Shown: positions 53,310 to 63,640 of the stretch, piece after piece
Position numbering within the stretch: the stretch's first letter is position 1
Layout: each line of letters opens with the position of its first letter
Assembly (NCBI GenBank): GCA_022841345.1
Contig: JALHRR010000002.1
Span: forward strand, 62,001 to 126,000
Origin: Saprospiraceae bacterium
GTDB lineage: Bacteria; Bacteroidota; Bacteroidia; Chitinophagales; Saprospiraceae
Direction of reading: 5' to 3'
DNA length: 64,000 bases
Made by a program: the position numbers and the translations under genes
Notes under the pieces: model-generated
Database searches by the model: none
What the model saw: only the letters and a program-made list of their open reading frames with translations
What the model was told of the DNA's origin: nothing

Positions 53310-54119
53310 TCAAAATTTCAGTATCTGCTGATGATATATTTGATCTATCAGATGATTATAAGTATCATTCATTCTTTGATTTATCGAATACAAATCATGT
53401 GCTTTATTCTTACATAAACTAAAATGGTCATTATCTCCGGTCTTTTTATAGAGCAATGCCAAATAATAATATGTATCTGCAAATTCATACTTCACATTCT
53501 GCAAGTCCAGATATTTTTCAGCATTTTTATAATCCTCTGCTTCCAAATACATAACCCCCAAATGCAGCAAATCATATGGTCCTGAAGAATAATTCTCTTC
53601 ATTGATATAGGCTTCCAGAATTTGGATGGCTTTAGGTAGATTACCTGATTTTTTGTAGCATAAAGCCTTGACTACTTTTAAGTGGTATGTACCATTTGAA
53701 GAAGAACCTATATCACCACTGTATATTTTTTCCAGTAATTCAATGTCCTCAATAGCCCCTTTATAATCTGCAAAAAACTTATATCTGAGAGAGGCTCTGA
53801 CCGGCAAGTAGCCCAGAGAATCATATTTTACAGCCAGGTCAATGTATTTTTTCCATTCCAGAAAATTGCCCGATTTGACATATGGGGCTGCTTTTTCACG
53901 ATATGCATAAGCGAAGCGTGGGCAAATGGTAATAGCACTGTCTACCCACTCATGAAATTCTCTGGAGAATTGATAATGCTTATTCAAATTATCTTCCAAA
54001 AGTTTGCATGCGGTGAACTGAGCTGTGTCCCCTTGCCACAGAAATGCATTGCAATTTGGTTGAGAAAATGAAAGCTGATTAATAAGGCTGAACACTAAAA
54101 TCAGATAAAATATTTTCAT
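53310..54119 (-). CDS. Exported TPR-repeat protein
   Basis: The 269-aa protein has a signal peptide at about 1-20 (ending LSFSQ) and TPR-like units from about 90 to 250 (YKGAIEDIELLEKIY, GNLPKAIQILEAYI, AEDYKNAEKYLDL, then YYLALLYKKTGD). It overlaps the preceding lipoprotein gene by 4 bases. It is probably periplasmic and mediates protein contacts. No specific partner is known. Confidence 0.8.
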   Translation of the reverse strand: MKIFYLILVFSLINQLSFSQPNCNAFLWQGDTAQFTACKLLEDNLNKHYQFSREFHEWVDSAITICPRFAYAYREKAAPYVKSGNFLEWKKYIDLAVKYDSLGYLPVRASLRYKFFADYKGAIEDIELLEKIYSGDIGSSSNGTYHLKVVKALCYKKSGNLPKAIQILEAYINEENYSSGPYDLLHLGVMYLEAEDYKNAEKYLDLQNVKYEFADTYYYLALLYKKTGDNDHFSLCKNKAHDLYSINQRMNDTYNHLIDQIYHQQILKF

Positions 54120-54619
54120 GGCAATATACTTATGAGCTTACCGGATTCTATTTTGAAAATCAAATATTGATAGTAGTCGATTGCTGTTTCTTTCCAAACT
54201 TTGGGAGTCCAGCCTTTAAGACTTTTAGTGATAGACATCAGCTGCTCAGTGATATTTTTATCAAATTCTTTTTCCCGGTATTCAGCATCCATCGCAATCA
54301 TTCTAAATCTGCCACTTTCCCCTTTGCAATTAACAATGAATCTTATTCTGATCAAGCCCGTTTCACCTGGTTTATTTACAGATTTATATTCTGAGAAAAA
54401 TATGGAATCAAGGGTATATTTCTCGCCCTTATATTCCATGGCCTGGCCATTGTTGAAGTATTGAATTACCTGACCTTCTGCATTACAGATCTTAAAGCCA
54501 GGATCATCCAGAGAAGAATCAGGCACTATATCATCGACCCACCTTGTAGCTGTGGACTGGGCACATCCTATGAACTGAAGGCTTGAAACCAAATATATTA
54601 ATGAAAAGAATTTGTTCAT
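54116..54619 (-). CDS. Lipoprotein with TonB-C-like domain
   Basis: The 167-aa protein has a lipobox FIGCA (Cys19). The C-terminal ~85 residues have the pattern of a TonB C-terminal fold: GLIRIRFIVNCKGESGRFRM, a helix, and a last strand YQYLIFKIESGK. Such domains also occur in proteins that are not TonB itself, and no N-terminal anchor helix of TonB is present, so it is more likely a small envelope protein using the same fold. It is coupled to the TPR gene by a 4-base overlap. Confidence 0.65.
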   Translation of the reverse strand: MNKFFSLIYLVSSLQFIGCAQSTATRWVDDIVPDSSLDDPGFKICNAEGQVIQYFNNGQAMEYKGEKYTLDSIFFSEYKSVNKPGETGLIRIRFIVNCKGESGRFRMIAMDAEYREKEFDKNITEQLMSITKSLKGWTPKVWKETAIDYYQYLIFKIESGKLISILP

Positions 54620-54738
54620 TGCAAACTTTCTGAAGTGAATTAATCATTAAAAATATACAATGGATATTATATAATTTATCACTTTAGTACACTTCTGTAA
54701 TTTCTTCAAATGCTACACATTCAATTTTTGCCATTTAC

Positions 54739-55080
54739 CTATATCCTTAACGCTGTCTGCAATATATTTTTTATTGTTTCAATTGGAATATCTAACTCAG
54801 GATTCACCTTCAGAATCTTCATCCTGGATCTGCTTCCGGTTTCAAGTGCAGGATGATCTACTTTTTGTCCATCTGCTATTAAAATATAAGGTTCTCCGGT
54901 TTTCTTGTCAGTCCACAAGTAGCAAATAATCTTTTTTTTGTAGCAAAAACAAGGCATTCCGTACTTAAGGGTTTCAGTCATAAAGCTATCCTGCTCCAGG
55001 ATGATCTTCCTCAAAGCCAATAAACAACCTTTAACCGGTTCTTCTTTATTCAGGTAAAAATCTTCTGTATTTTCAACCAA
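54739..55080 (-). CDS. DUF1801 protein
   Basis: The 113-aa protein has the hallmark of the DUF1801/YdhG-like family: a helical N-terminus, then ETLKYGMPCFCYKKKIICYLW with conserved Gly-x-Pro-x-Phe/Tyr, and GSRSRMKILKV. The structure is of a small alpha/beta fold; the task is unknown. No ATG lies at the 5' end of the frame: it appears to begin with TTG at 55080, since an in-frame TAA stands three codons upstream. That unusual start should be noted. Confidence 0.75.
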   Translation of the reverse strand: MVENTEDFYLNKEEPVKGCLLALRKIILEQDSFMTETLKYGMPCFCYKKKIICYLWTDKKTGEPYILIADGQKVDHPALETGSRSRMKILKVNPELDIPIETIKNILQTALRI

Positions 55081-55129
55081 GCTTACTTATTTATCTTAGA
55101 CTATATATAGTTTTGGTTGCAGCAAATAA

Positions 55130-55753
55130 TTACAGCTTTTCGAAAATATATCCTCCTTTAGTGGCGCCCCAGACCTGTTTACCTTCATTATCAAATCCCT
55201 GATCCCAGGAAAGAATTTTATTTTTGAGAACTGAAACTTTGGAAGTGGCATAGCTAGCTCCTCTGAGCTCACTTTTGCAGGATTTAGCACCAGTTTCACC
55301 TGTAAATTTATTCTTGCCACTTCTTTTTAATACTACTTCGCAGCCGCTTTTCAATTCAAGGTCTTCCAAACTTAAAGCGTCAAATGAATCCGGTGTCTTC
55401 CATTTGCCAATCCATTCCTTCTCGTTTTTGAGTGTAAAAACTTCACTGATAAATTCATTTCTGCCTTTCTGACTCAAACGATAAATCCTCACTCTGTAGG
55501 GTTTATCCTGATTCTCAAACATAGCTTGTTCTACATACAAAAAATGTCCTCTATCTTTCCATATGGGAATCATTCGGAGAGAAATATTGAAGTAGGTGCT
55601 GTCTTCTATGGATTGTTTTTCAGAAGAATATTCTCCCTGCATCAGATTAAATAGTTGCTCCAGTTTTCGGTCTGATTTTGAAGGCCAGATTTGAGCACTT
55701 GTACTTAGTGAAAATAATAGGAAAGTCAAAAATGGAATGTGTATTTTACTCAT
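55130..55753 (-). CDS. CpcT/CpeT-like exported protein
   Basis: This 207-aa protein has a signal peptide (1-20). The mature part resembles the CpcT/CpeT chromophore lyase fold: LEQLFNLMQGEYSSEKQS, GHFLYVEQAMF, RVRIYRLSQ, and a GCEVVLKRSGKNKFTGETG block near the middle. In cyanobacteria the family attaches bilins to phycobiliproteins; in Bacteroidota there is no phycobilisome and the role is unknown. It is monocistronic as far as can be seen. Confidence 0.75.
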   Translation of the reverse strand: MSKIHIPFLTFLLFSLSTSAQIWPSKSDRKLEQLFNLMQGEYSSEKQSIEDSTYFNISLRMIPIWKDRGHFLYVEQAMFENQDKPYRVRIYRLSQKGRNEFISEVFTLKNEKEWIGKWKTPDSFDALSLEDLELKSGCEVVLKRSGKNKFTGETGAKSCKSELRGASYATSKVSVLKNKILSWDQGFDNEGKQVWGATKGGYIFEKL

Positions 55754-56198
55754 AATTTATGTGGATAAAAGAAGATTATTAGAATGTTTTTTATCAAAAT
55801 TAACACCGCAAAATTGGGATAATTTTAATCGGAAACGAAGTAGAAGACTATTTTATTCAGGAATAAAAGAATGTTATATTTTAGATAAGTAGATTATAAA
55901 ATGTGCATATTTGAAAAGATGATCAAAGTCATTGTTTTCTAAGTGCCCCGTATTTCTTGATCTTCACTGCATTCTCTGCTGTACAATTGCCAAAAAGATT
56001 GACCTATTGGCAAACAATACTACTAATTTGAGGTTTAGAAAATTGTGAAATTAAAACAGTCGATTCCTATTCCGATGCATTCAAAGCCAAATGAATTTAT
56101 TCAGATTTTGTAATTTGGCAGCCTGCAAGAATTCGACAAACAAATCAAATAAAAACAAAACATTCATTCTTTTCAAATCAATATTTAATCAATAGTAA
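55754..56198. other. 445-bp A/T-rich region before katG
   Basis: No gene, repeat or clear hairpin was recognised. It should hold the promoters of the divergent CpcT-like gene and katG. No PerR or OxyR site was found that would stand up to inspection. Confidence 0.4.
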
Positions 56199-58442
<2,244 letters not shown>

Positions 58443-58528
58443 ACAGCCGATGGATCGGTTAAGCGTTAAAGTGAAGTGGGAGAGAAGAGTGGGGGTGTGA
58501 TGCTTAGCCGGTGGATATAAAATAAAAT

Positions 58529-58558
58529 GGTGATTCTTAAAAGGGGTCACCTTTTTTT
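58529..58558 (+). terminator. Rho-independent terminator after katG
   Basis: GGTGA (58529-58533) pairs with TCACC (58547-58551) and is followed by seven Ts. The loop is 13 bases. It lies 86 bases beyond the katG stop. Confidence 0.7.
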
Positions 58559-58740
58559 GTTGAAAGATTAAAGTGAACTGATTGATTCAGGACAATAATT
58601 ATAGGAATTTGCATCTTCATTTATCCACGAATTACACAAAGGGACACGAATGAGTCAAATGAAGCAATTACAGTAATTACTGAATGTAGAGTTATTTTGC
58701 AGATGTCATAAATAGTATTCCAATAAAGCGTGATTTTATC

Positions 58741-59208
58741 CTACGATTTAAATAAAGGTTTATGCTGCACCTGAAAATTAAGTGAATTGGCGATGAAGCA
58801 TAATTTATTGGCTTTGTAATGCAATTGTTCGGCCAAATCTTTTTTGGAAATATCGGATATTGTGACTATTGGATTTAATGTTACTTCTGTAAATTTTCCT
58901 CCCCCATCCGGTGTTTCTGTCATAATAGCTTCTGCCGAATCTGAATAATCTGTCACAATAATTCCGGCTTCAGCACACAGATGTAAATACCACAGCATGT
59001 GGCAGCTTGAAATGGAAGCGAGAAATAGCTCTTCGGGGTTGTGTTTGGCTTTGTCACCCCTGAAATTCGGGTCAGATGAACCTTTAATGTCTGATTTGCC
59101 ATCAATGGCAATGGTGTGACTTCTTTCGTAATTTCTATATCCTGAAGTACCTGAGCCTGCGTTACCGGTCCATTTGATTGTCAGATTATAATGATGCTGT
59201 CCTTTCAT
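58741..59208 (-). CDS. OsmC-like protein (peroxide or sulfur-related)
   Basis: The 155-aa protein (from the ATG at 59208) is of the OsmC/Ohr family. It has HNPEELFLASISSCHMLWYL with the first reactive Cys in SSCH (near residue 82) and KANKLCFIANSL with the second Cys (near 142), so the redox pair is kept. The reading frame extends upstream to 59313 through residues that look like the neighbour gene in another frame. It overlaps the exported gene at 59186 by 23 bases and is probably co-transcribed with it. Together with katG it suggests a peroxide-defence region. Confidence 0.88.
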   Translation of the reverse strand: MKGQHHYNLTIKWTGNAGSGTSGYRNYERSHTIAIDGKSDIKGSSDPNFRGDKAKHNPEELFLASISSCHMLWYLHLCAEAGIIVTDYSDSAEAIMTETPDGGGKFTEVTLNPIVTISDISKKDLAEQLHYKANKLCFIANSLNFQVQHKPLFKS

Positions 59209-59695
59209 TAGATGGATTTTGGATTCGAAATTCCTTACTATTTTTTTCTTCTTCTGCTTTTGGAAATGGTTTCCCTGTATAGCTTTTGTGCACAATCTTC
59301 CAGGAGCCTTCATATTTTAAAAAAAGAAAATAGTCAATGAAAATTCTACGGTTTGGAATGACTATTTCTACTTTGGCAGTAGCTGCATCCTGTTCATAAT
59401 CAATGGAAATGATCCGCCCTATTCTATTGGCTTTTGTTCCCTCTTTGATATCGGAAATATATTTCTCTCCTGATCTTATTCTCAAGCTATCTTCCTCAGT
59501 AACAGTATATAAATTGAAATCAGGGTGAAAAGCTCTTCTTAATCTGTCAGGTTCTCCATTAGCTGTGCCTTCAATATAATCCGTAAGCGTAGAAGTGATT
59601 TGTTCTATTTCAGATTTGCTATTTTCAACTTGAGCAAATAATTGTACACAAGGAGATAAATTAAATAATAAAGAAAGAATTAATATTAATCTCAT
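59186..59695 (-). CDS. Exported NTF2-like (SnoaL/lumazine-binding type) protein
   Basis: The 169-aa protein has a signal peptide ending near residue 22. The mature part has the NTF2-like pattern: EIEQITSTLTDYIEGTANGE, LRRAFHPDFNLYTV, and then strands ATAKVEIVIPNRRIFIDYFL and WKIVHKSYTG. Bacteroidota have many such small exported proteins, often annotated as putative lumazine-binding. No catalytic residue can be named. It is the first gene of a two-gene unit with the OsmC-like gene. Confidence 0.78.
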   Translation of the reverse strand: MRLILILSLLFNLSPCVQLFAQVENSKSEIEQITSTLTDYIEGTANGEPDRLRRAFHPDFNLYTVTEEDSLRIRSGEKYISDIKEGTKANRIGRIISIDYEQDAATAKVEIVIPNRRIFIDYFLFLKYEGSWKIVHKSYTGKPFPKAEEEKNSKEFRIQNPSNERTASL

Positions 59696-60069
59696 GGCTG
59701 CATGATTTGTGAAACGAATTTAATGTAAACAAATATATTGATTCTCTTACATAACAATTTGGCAATCAATAAACATTCAATGTATTGTAAACAAGCAAAA
59801 ATTATATTATTTGCACACATTCATTTATAAAACCAACTACTTTTTGGCTGTTCCAAATCTCCTATATAAAACTTTTGCAGAACACTGAACTTCAATGCTT
59901 TATAAAATTCATATATCAACCTATTAAACACAAATTCTTGCATAAACTCTACAACTTAATGGCTGTTCCCAAACTGAAATCTGATCCCCAAAGCTTTGGG
60001 GACTGAAACCTGAAAACTGAAATCTCTTTTGCATGTTTTGGGTTCATCTTCTTCAAAAGTAGGTAGATT
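59696..60069. repeat. Gene-free stretch with the third palindrome copy
   Basis: The left two thirds are A/T-rich without features. At 59969-60030 the words ACTGAAATCTGA and CTGAAACCTGAAAACTGAAA flank the palindrome at 59986-60001. Confidence 0.6.
59986..60001. repeat. 16-bp perfect palindrome, copy 3 of 3
   Basis: CCCCAAAGCTTTGGGG, identical to 24386-24401 and 41853-41868, again next to CTGAAACCTG words (the complement of CAGGTTTCAG). Confidence 0.9.
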
Positions 60070-60414
60070 TCACTCCGACCACACTGCCAGCTCATTTCCG
60101 GAAGGATCCAAAAACTGAAACCTTCTTCCACCCGGAAAAGAGAAAATATCTTTTGAAATGCGGCCTCCGGCCTCAGTCACTTTTTTTCTGCTGGCTTCCA
60201 GATCCTTGTGATACAACACCACCAAAGCACCATTCACAATTATGCCATCCGATTTCTCAAAACCTCCATCCAAACCACTATCAGAAAATGCTACATAATC
60301 TGGTCCATAATCGGTGAACTGCCAGCCAAATGCAGCTGAATAAAATTGCTTAATTTGCTCCAGATCCTTTGCTTTGAATTCCACATAGTTGATGTGGTTA
60401 TTGTTGATGTCCAT
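60070..60414 (-). CDS. VOC family (glyoxalase/dioxygenase-fold) protein
   Basis: The 114-aa protein is of the vicinal-oxygen-chelate fold: NYVEFKAKDLEQIKQFYSAA, FGWQFTDYGPDYVAF, and the C-terminal motif FQFLDPSGNELAVWSE with a conserved D-P-x-G-N. The metal ligands are not all recognisable, so an enzyme function is not certain. It stands alone on the minus strand, with a copy of a dispersed repeat beginning 44 bases beyond its start codon. Confidence 0.88.
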   Translation of the reverse strand: MDINNNHINYVEFKAKDLEQIKQFYSAAFGWQFTDYGPDYVAFSDSGLDGGFEKSDGIIVNGALVVLYHKDLEASRKKVTEAGGRISKDIFSFPGGRRFQFLDPSGNELAVWSE

Positions 60415-60457
60415 GTTTTGTTATTTTACAGTGTTCCAGACGTGTTCCACGTAATTG

Positions 60458-60570
60458 TTTTGTCACCATTTTTGCCAAATAGAAGCAAAAATGACGCCAA
60501 AACAGTTTATGAGTTCGTTTATACCCGGGGTTGTACCCCGGGTTATTCATATTGTACCCCATACGGGGTA
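60458..60570 (+). repeat. Dispersed repeat with ACCCGGGGT hairpins, copy 2
   Basis: Partner of 24376-24505 with the same order of blocks (TTTTGTCA, TTTTTGC, AAAAAT, CGCCAAAAC, ACCCGGGGTTGTACCCCGGG, TACCCC...GGGGTA) but without the palindrome insert. Like copy 1, it lies 40-80 bases upstream of the start of a minus-strand gene. Confidence 0.85.
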
Positions 60571-60659
60571 CAGTAAATTGAAAGATTCAACTTCTTTCTT
60601 GAATATACCGGGCTCAGAATATTTTATTGATCCTTTGAAAAAGGACTATTTTTCAACAC

Positions 60660-61484
60660 TCACACAAGACCATTCTCCTTCAAAAACTCCCGCACAAAGT
60701 AACGACTCATTCCGGCATAATCCTCCGTATCCTTTGTAAATTCCATCACGACATCCATTGCCATTTCGAATGCCTTCCTCTTCGCTACATTTCCCTGATC
60801 CGCATTATATTCTTCCAGCAGATGTTTTGCAATAGCCATTTGCTGAAATAGTTTTAGCATTCGCTTTTTTCTTTCATGAACCAAAAACGGTCTTTGAAGA
60901 ACAAATACTTTTAAGGAAGTTTCACCCTTTTTAGTCAAAGGAACCATAACGGCATTTTCTTTTTCATATTGAAAATGAACCTCCGGCTTATCTTTGCAAG
61001 GGTTGATAAGTAGTCGCGCCCTTTCTTCTTTTTTTAAGTCGTCCTCCGCTCTTGCTGCTCTATGCGTTTCAGGATGGATGGGAAATTGATCTAATTTGCC
61101 ATGACCTTCCAATTCGGTTTCTCCAACTAATACATGTTTTCTCCTCTGATTACAATGCTGACAGGATAAAAACAAATTGTCCCAGTCATTTGCCAGCCAA
61201 TAATAACCCGGAGTTTGTGGATTTTTTTCATTGACTTTTCCCTTTGGGCGAAAATGCTCCACATCGCCATCATACACTGCACCGTAAGTACTTTCACAAT
61301 AAGCACATTTGAGAAAAACTTTCTTCAATTCGTCTTTTAATCTGGTATCATTGTACATCTCAAATTTAAAGGATGCAGGATTGGCAACACTGTAATGTAC
61401 TTTCGCCTTTTCAATTTCTTTCACCCATAAACCCTGCGGATCGATAAGGAAGTCAGGCGCTTTCGGTCTTCGAATCCTAATCAT
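60660..61484 (-). CDS. HNH endonuclease of a Septu-like defence locus (PtuB-like, stand-alone)
   Basis: The 274-aa protein shows an HNH nuclease domain. The zinc knuckle CAYCES is at residues 60-65, DVEHFRPKG at 74-82 with catalytic His77, and CQHCNQRRK at 108-116. This is the TIGR02646/PtuB type found next to Septu and retron ATPases. It aligns over nearly its whole length with the N-terminal part of the next gene, with the first Cys pair and the His at exactly the same residue numbers (60, 63 and 77). The start is the ATG at 61484, which overlaps the stop of the ATPase gene as ATGA; a TTG two codons upstream is possible. No mutation in the motif is seen. Confidence 0.88.
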   Translation of the reverse strand: MIRIRRPKAPDFLIDPQGLWVKEIEKAKVHYSVANPASFKFEMYNDTRLKDELKKVFLKCAYCESTYGAVYDGDVEHFRPKGKVNEKNPQTPGYYWLANDWDNLFLSCQHCNQRRKHVLVGETELEGHGKLDQFPIHPETHRAARAEDDLKKEERARLLINPCKDKPEVHFQYEKENAVMVPLTKKGETSLKVFVLQRPFLVHERKKRMLKLFQQMAIAKHLLEEYNADQGNVAKRKAFEMAMDVVMEFTKDTEDYAGMSRYFVREFLKENGLV

Positions 61485-63640
61485 AGCCAATTAAGATTTT
61501 TTGTTTTTATAAAAGTTTTCACTTCCTCAACTGTCTCTTTTTTGAGTTCTTCCTTTGTCTTAAATCCTTCCTCTCTGATCTTTTTTGCAAATGTTTCATT
61601 GATCACCTTATACATCACCTGTTCATCCGGAGTGGAGCCCAGCACTTCTTTTTCAGCAATCATAGTTGACATTTCCCGGATTTTTTTCCGGTCATCTTCT
61701 GTTTTCTTATCCTCTTTTTTGGCCAGCAAATTGTAGTATTCTTCATAGGATTTCTCAGCTTCTTCATCCATGACGTTTATGAGTCCAAATAAATCGGAAG
61801 TCAGCAATTGTTCGATTCGCATCATGTTATGATCAGGAAGCAATTCTTTGTCCAATGCTCTTATTTTTTTCTCATAATCTCTGACCAAAACCACCACTTC
61901 TCCATGAGCCAATCCTCTTAAGCAAAGTGGTTCATGTGTTGTGACGATAAATTGCAAATTGGGGAAAGCTCTTCGCAGAGAGGATACAATTTTCAACCGC
62001 CATCGGGGATGCAGGTGAGTACCTATTTCATCAATCAGAACAATTCCCTGAGAGTTGTGATATCCGGCCGTATCTACTGAAAGCGTTTTCATGATATCTG
62101 CAACAAGGGCTACCACAGTTTTGTATCCGTCACTATTGTCTTCAAGGGGATTAGAGGTGCCAAACTGAGCAATATTGATTCTGCCATTCTCAAGGTACAA
62201 TCGGTCATCTCCTCTCAAAGCCAAAACATCAAAAAATGCCGGAGCTACTCTGTCATTGAATTCTTTTTCATCCAGCTCACTTAGCCACATATGCGGATCA
62301 CAGAGCGCCACAGTATAGTCAAATAAATTATTGACATTCACATAATCCAGCATGTTGTTGTTACATTCTACTGAGCCTTTTGGCAATAACCTGGTAGAAC
62401 CATATGCCATGAGAAAAGTCGGTGGATCTATAAGATCTGTATGGAATCCGGTGGGATCAAAATAAAGTACAATTGGCTCGTCATGCTCGTAGCTATAAAT
62501 TTTCACATAACCTGAATCTGTAAAGTAGCGCAAATAGTCCATTACATCAAGATCCATTAAATCGAGCTGTTTTTTTCCGGCCAATGCTAAAGTTAAAGCT
62601 TGCAGGATGGAACTTTTGCCAATGCCGTTGTCGCCAAGAATGAGCAACCATGATTCCCGGTTTTCCTGATTTCCGGTAGGTAAGATTTGAATGGATAATT
62701 TGTCAATAGATTTAAAATTCTCAATTTCAATGGATTTGATAGAGAATCTTTTGATCTGAGAAATTTGATTAGACAATACTTGCTTCTCTATATCTGTGAT
62801 ATTTGAATGAGACTGGTTTTTAATTGTTTTGTTCGCTTTTTTGGAGATTTTATCGATTGACGGCGTGGACTTTTGAGTTATCCTGTTCCAGGGATCTGTA
62901 TGTTCTTTTAGCCATTCTGCAAAGACAGCTCTAAGAGTACCTGCATATTGTTGAGTGGGGATATCGGAATGAAGTTCAGTGATGTATTCGAGATTAAGTT
63001 TGTTTTTGGAAGCGCTTTGAATATTTAAACTTTGTAATTCACGTTGAAAAAGCTTAGCAGCTGTTTGTCTTCCATTTACCAAATCTCTTCTGTTTAATCC
63101 CAAAATATCGATGGTCGTCTGGCCTTTTTTCGTTTTGCCCTGCAGCATTCCAGTTATGGAAAAGCTTATATGTACAGCGGGATCTTCAGAACAAGGGTCG
63201 ATAAGCAATGGATTTTCATTTTTTAAATCTGCACCAATAGCTCCAATAGCCGCACGATTCGTCTCATTTTCCAGAGGGAAAAAATCTCTTTTATGCTTAA
63301 GACAAATCTGGCAGACCATCAATAAATTGCCCCAATCATATGCCAGCCACCAATAGTGCTGAGCTGCATATTCTTTTCCCATTCCCCTGGCACCTGAAGT
63401 AGGGCGGAAGTGCTCGATTTCAGCAATTCCAATGGTGTCAATTCTTGACTCACAAAAAGCACATTTGCCCTGACACATCTTCATCAAATCAGCTCTGACT
63501 TGCTCCAGCACTGAAATATCGAATCTGAATCGTTCCTGCCTGTGAATATTTTCAGAGCTTCCCTTCAGCTGCTCATAGGCTGACTTTACAGCAGCAGATT
63601 TAAGGAATTTGGGAGCCGGTCCTCGTTTAATTTTTATCAT
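61481..63640 (-). CDS. HNH nuclease-AAA ATPase fusion (PtuB-PtuA-like)
   Basis: This 719-aa protein joins two modules. Residues 1-250 form an HNH nuclease domain (Cys60, Cys63, EIEHFRP with His77, CQIC at 110-113) like the stand-alone gene downstream. After a Lys/Ser-rich linker (about 255-295), residues 297-600 form an OLD/PtuA-type ABC-ATPase domain. It has Walker A GDNGIGKSS (336-344), a signature-like NSDGYKTVVAL (502-512), Walker B IVLIDEIG (533-540) and the H-loop TTHEP (567-571). A charged coiled-coil tail (about 625-719) follows. In known Septu systems PtuA and PtuB are separate proteins, so the fusion is notable. It probably forms an antiphage complex; no reverse transcriptase is present. 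Confidence 0.88.
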   Translation of the reverse strand: MIKIKRGPAPKFLKSAAVKSAYEQLKGSSENIHRQERFRFDISVLEQVRADLMKMCQGKCAFCESRIDTIGIAEIEHFRPTSGARGMGKEYAAQHYWWLAYDWGNLLMVCQICLKHKRDFFPLENETNRAAIGAIGADLKNENPLLIDPCSEDPAVHISFSITGMLQGKTKKGQTTIDILGLNRRDLVNGRQTAAKLFQRELQSLNIQSASKNKLNLEYITELHSDIPTQQYAGTLRAVFAEWLKEHTDPWNRITQKSTPSIDKISKKANKTIKNQSHSNITDIEKQVLSNQISQIKRFSIKSIEIENFKSIDKLSIQILPTGNQENRESWLLILGDNGIGKSSILQALTLALAGKKQLDLMDLDVMDYLRYFTDSGYVKIYSYEHDEPIVLYFDPTGFHTDLIDPPTFLMAYGSTRLLPKGSVECNNNMLDYVNVNNLFDYTVALCDPHMWLSELDEKEFNDRVAPAFFDVLALRGDDRLYLENGRINIAQFGTSNPLEDNSDGYKTVVALVADIMKTLSVDTAGYHNSQGIVLIDEIGTHLHPRWRLKIVSSLRRAFPNLQFIVTTHEPLCLRGLAHGEVVVLVRDYEKKIRALDKELLPDHNMMRIEQLLTSDLFGLINVMDEEAEKSYEEYYNLLAKKEDKKTEDDRKKIREMSTMIAEKEVLGSTPDEQVMYKVINETFAKKIREEGFKTKEELKKETVEEVKTFIKTKNLNWL

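Noticed and set aside
54116-54619. A TonB protein for the receptor at 49215
   Set aside because: It is a lipoprotein without the N-terminal membrane helix and proline-rich linker of TonB, and lies in a separate transcription unit.
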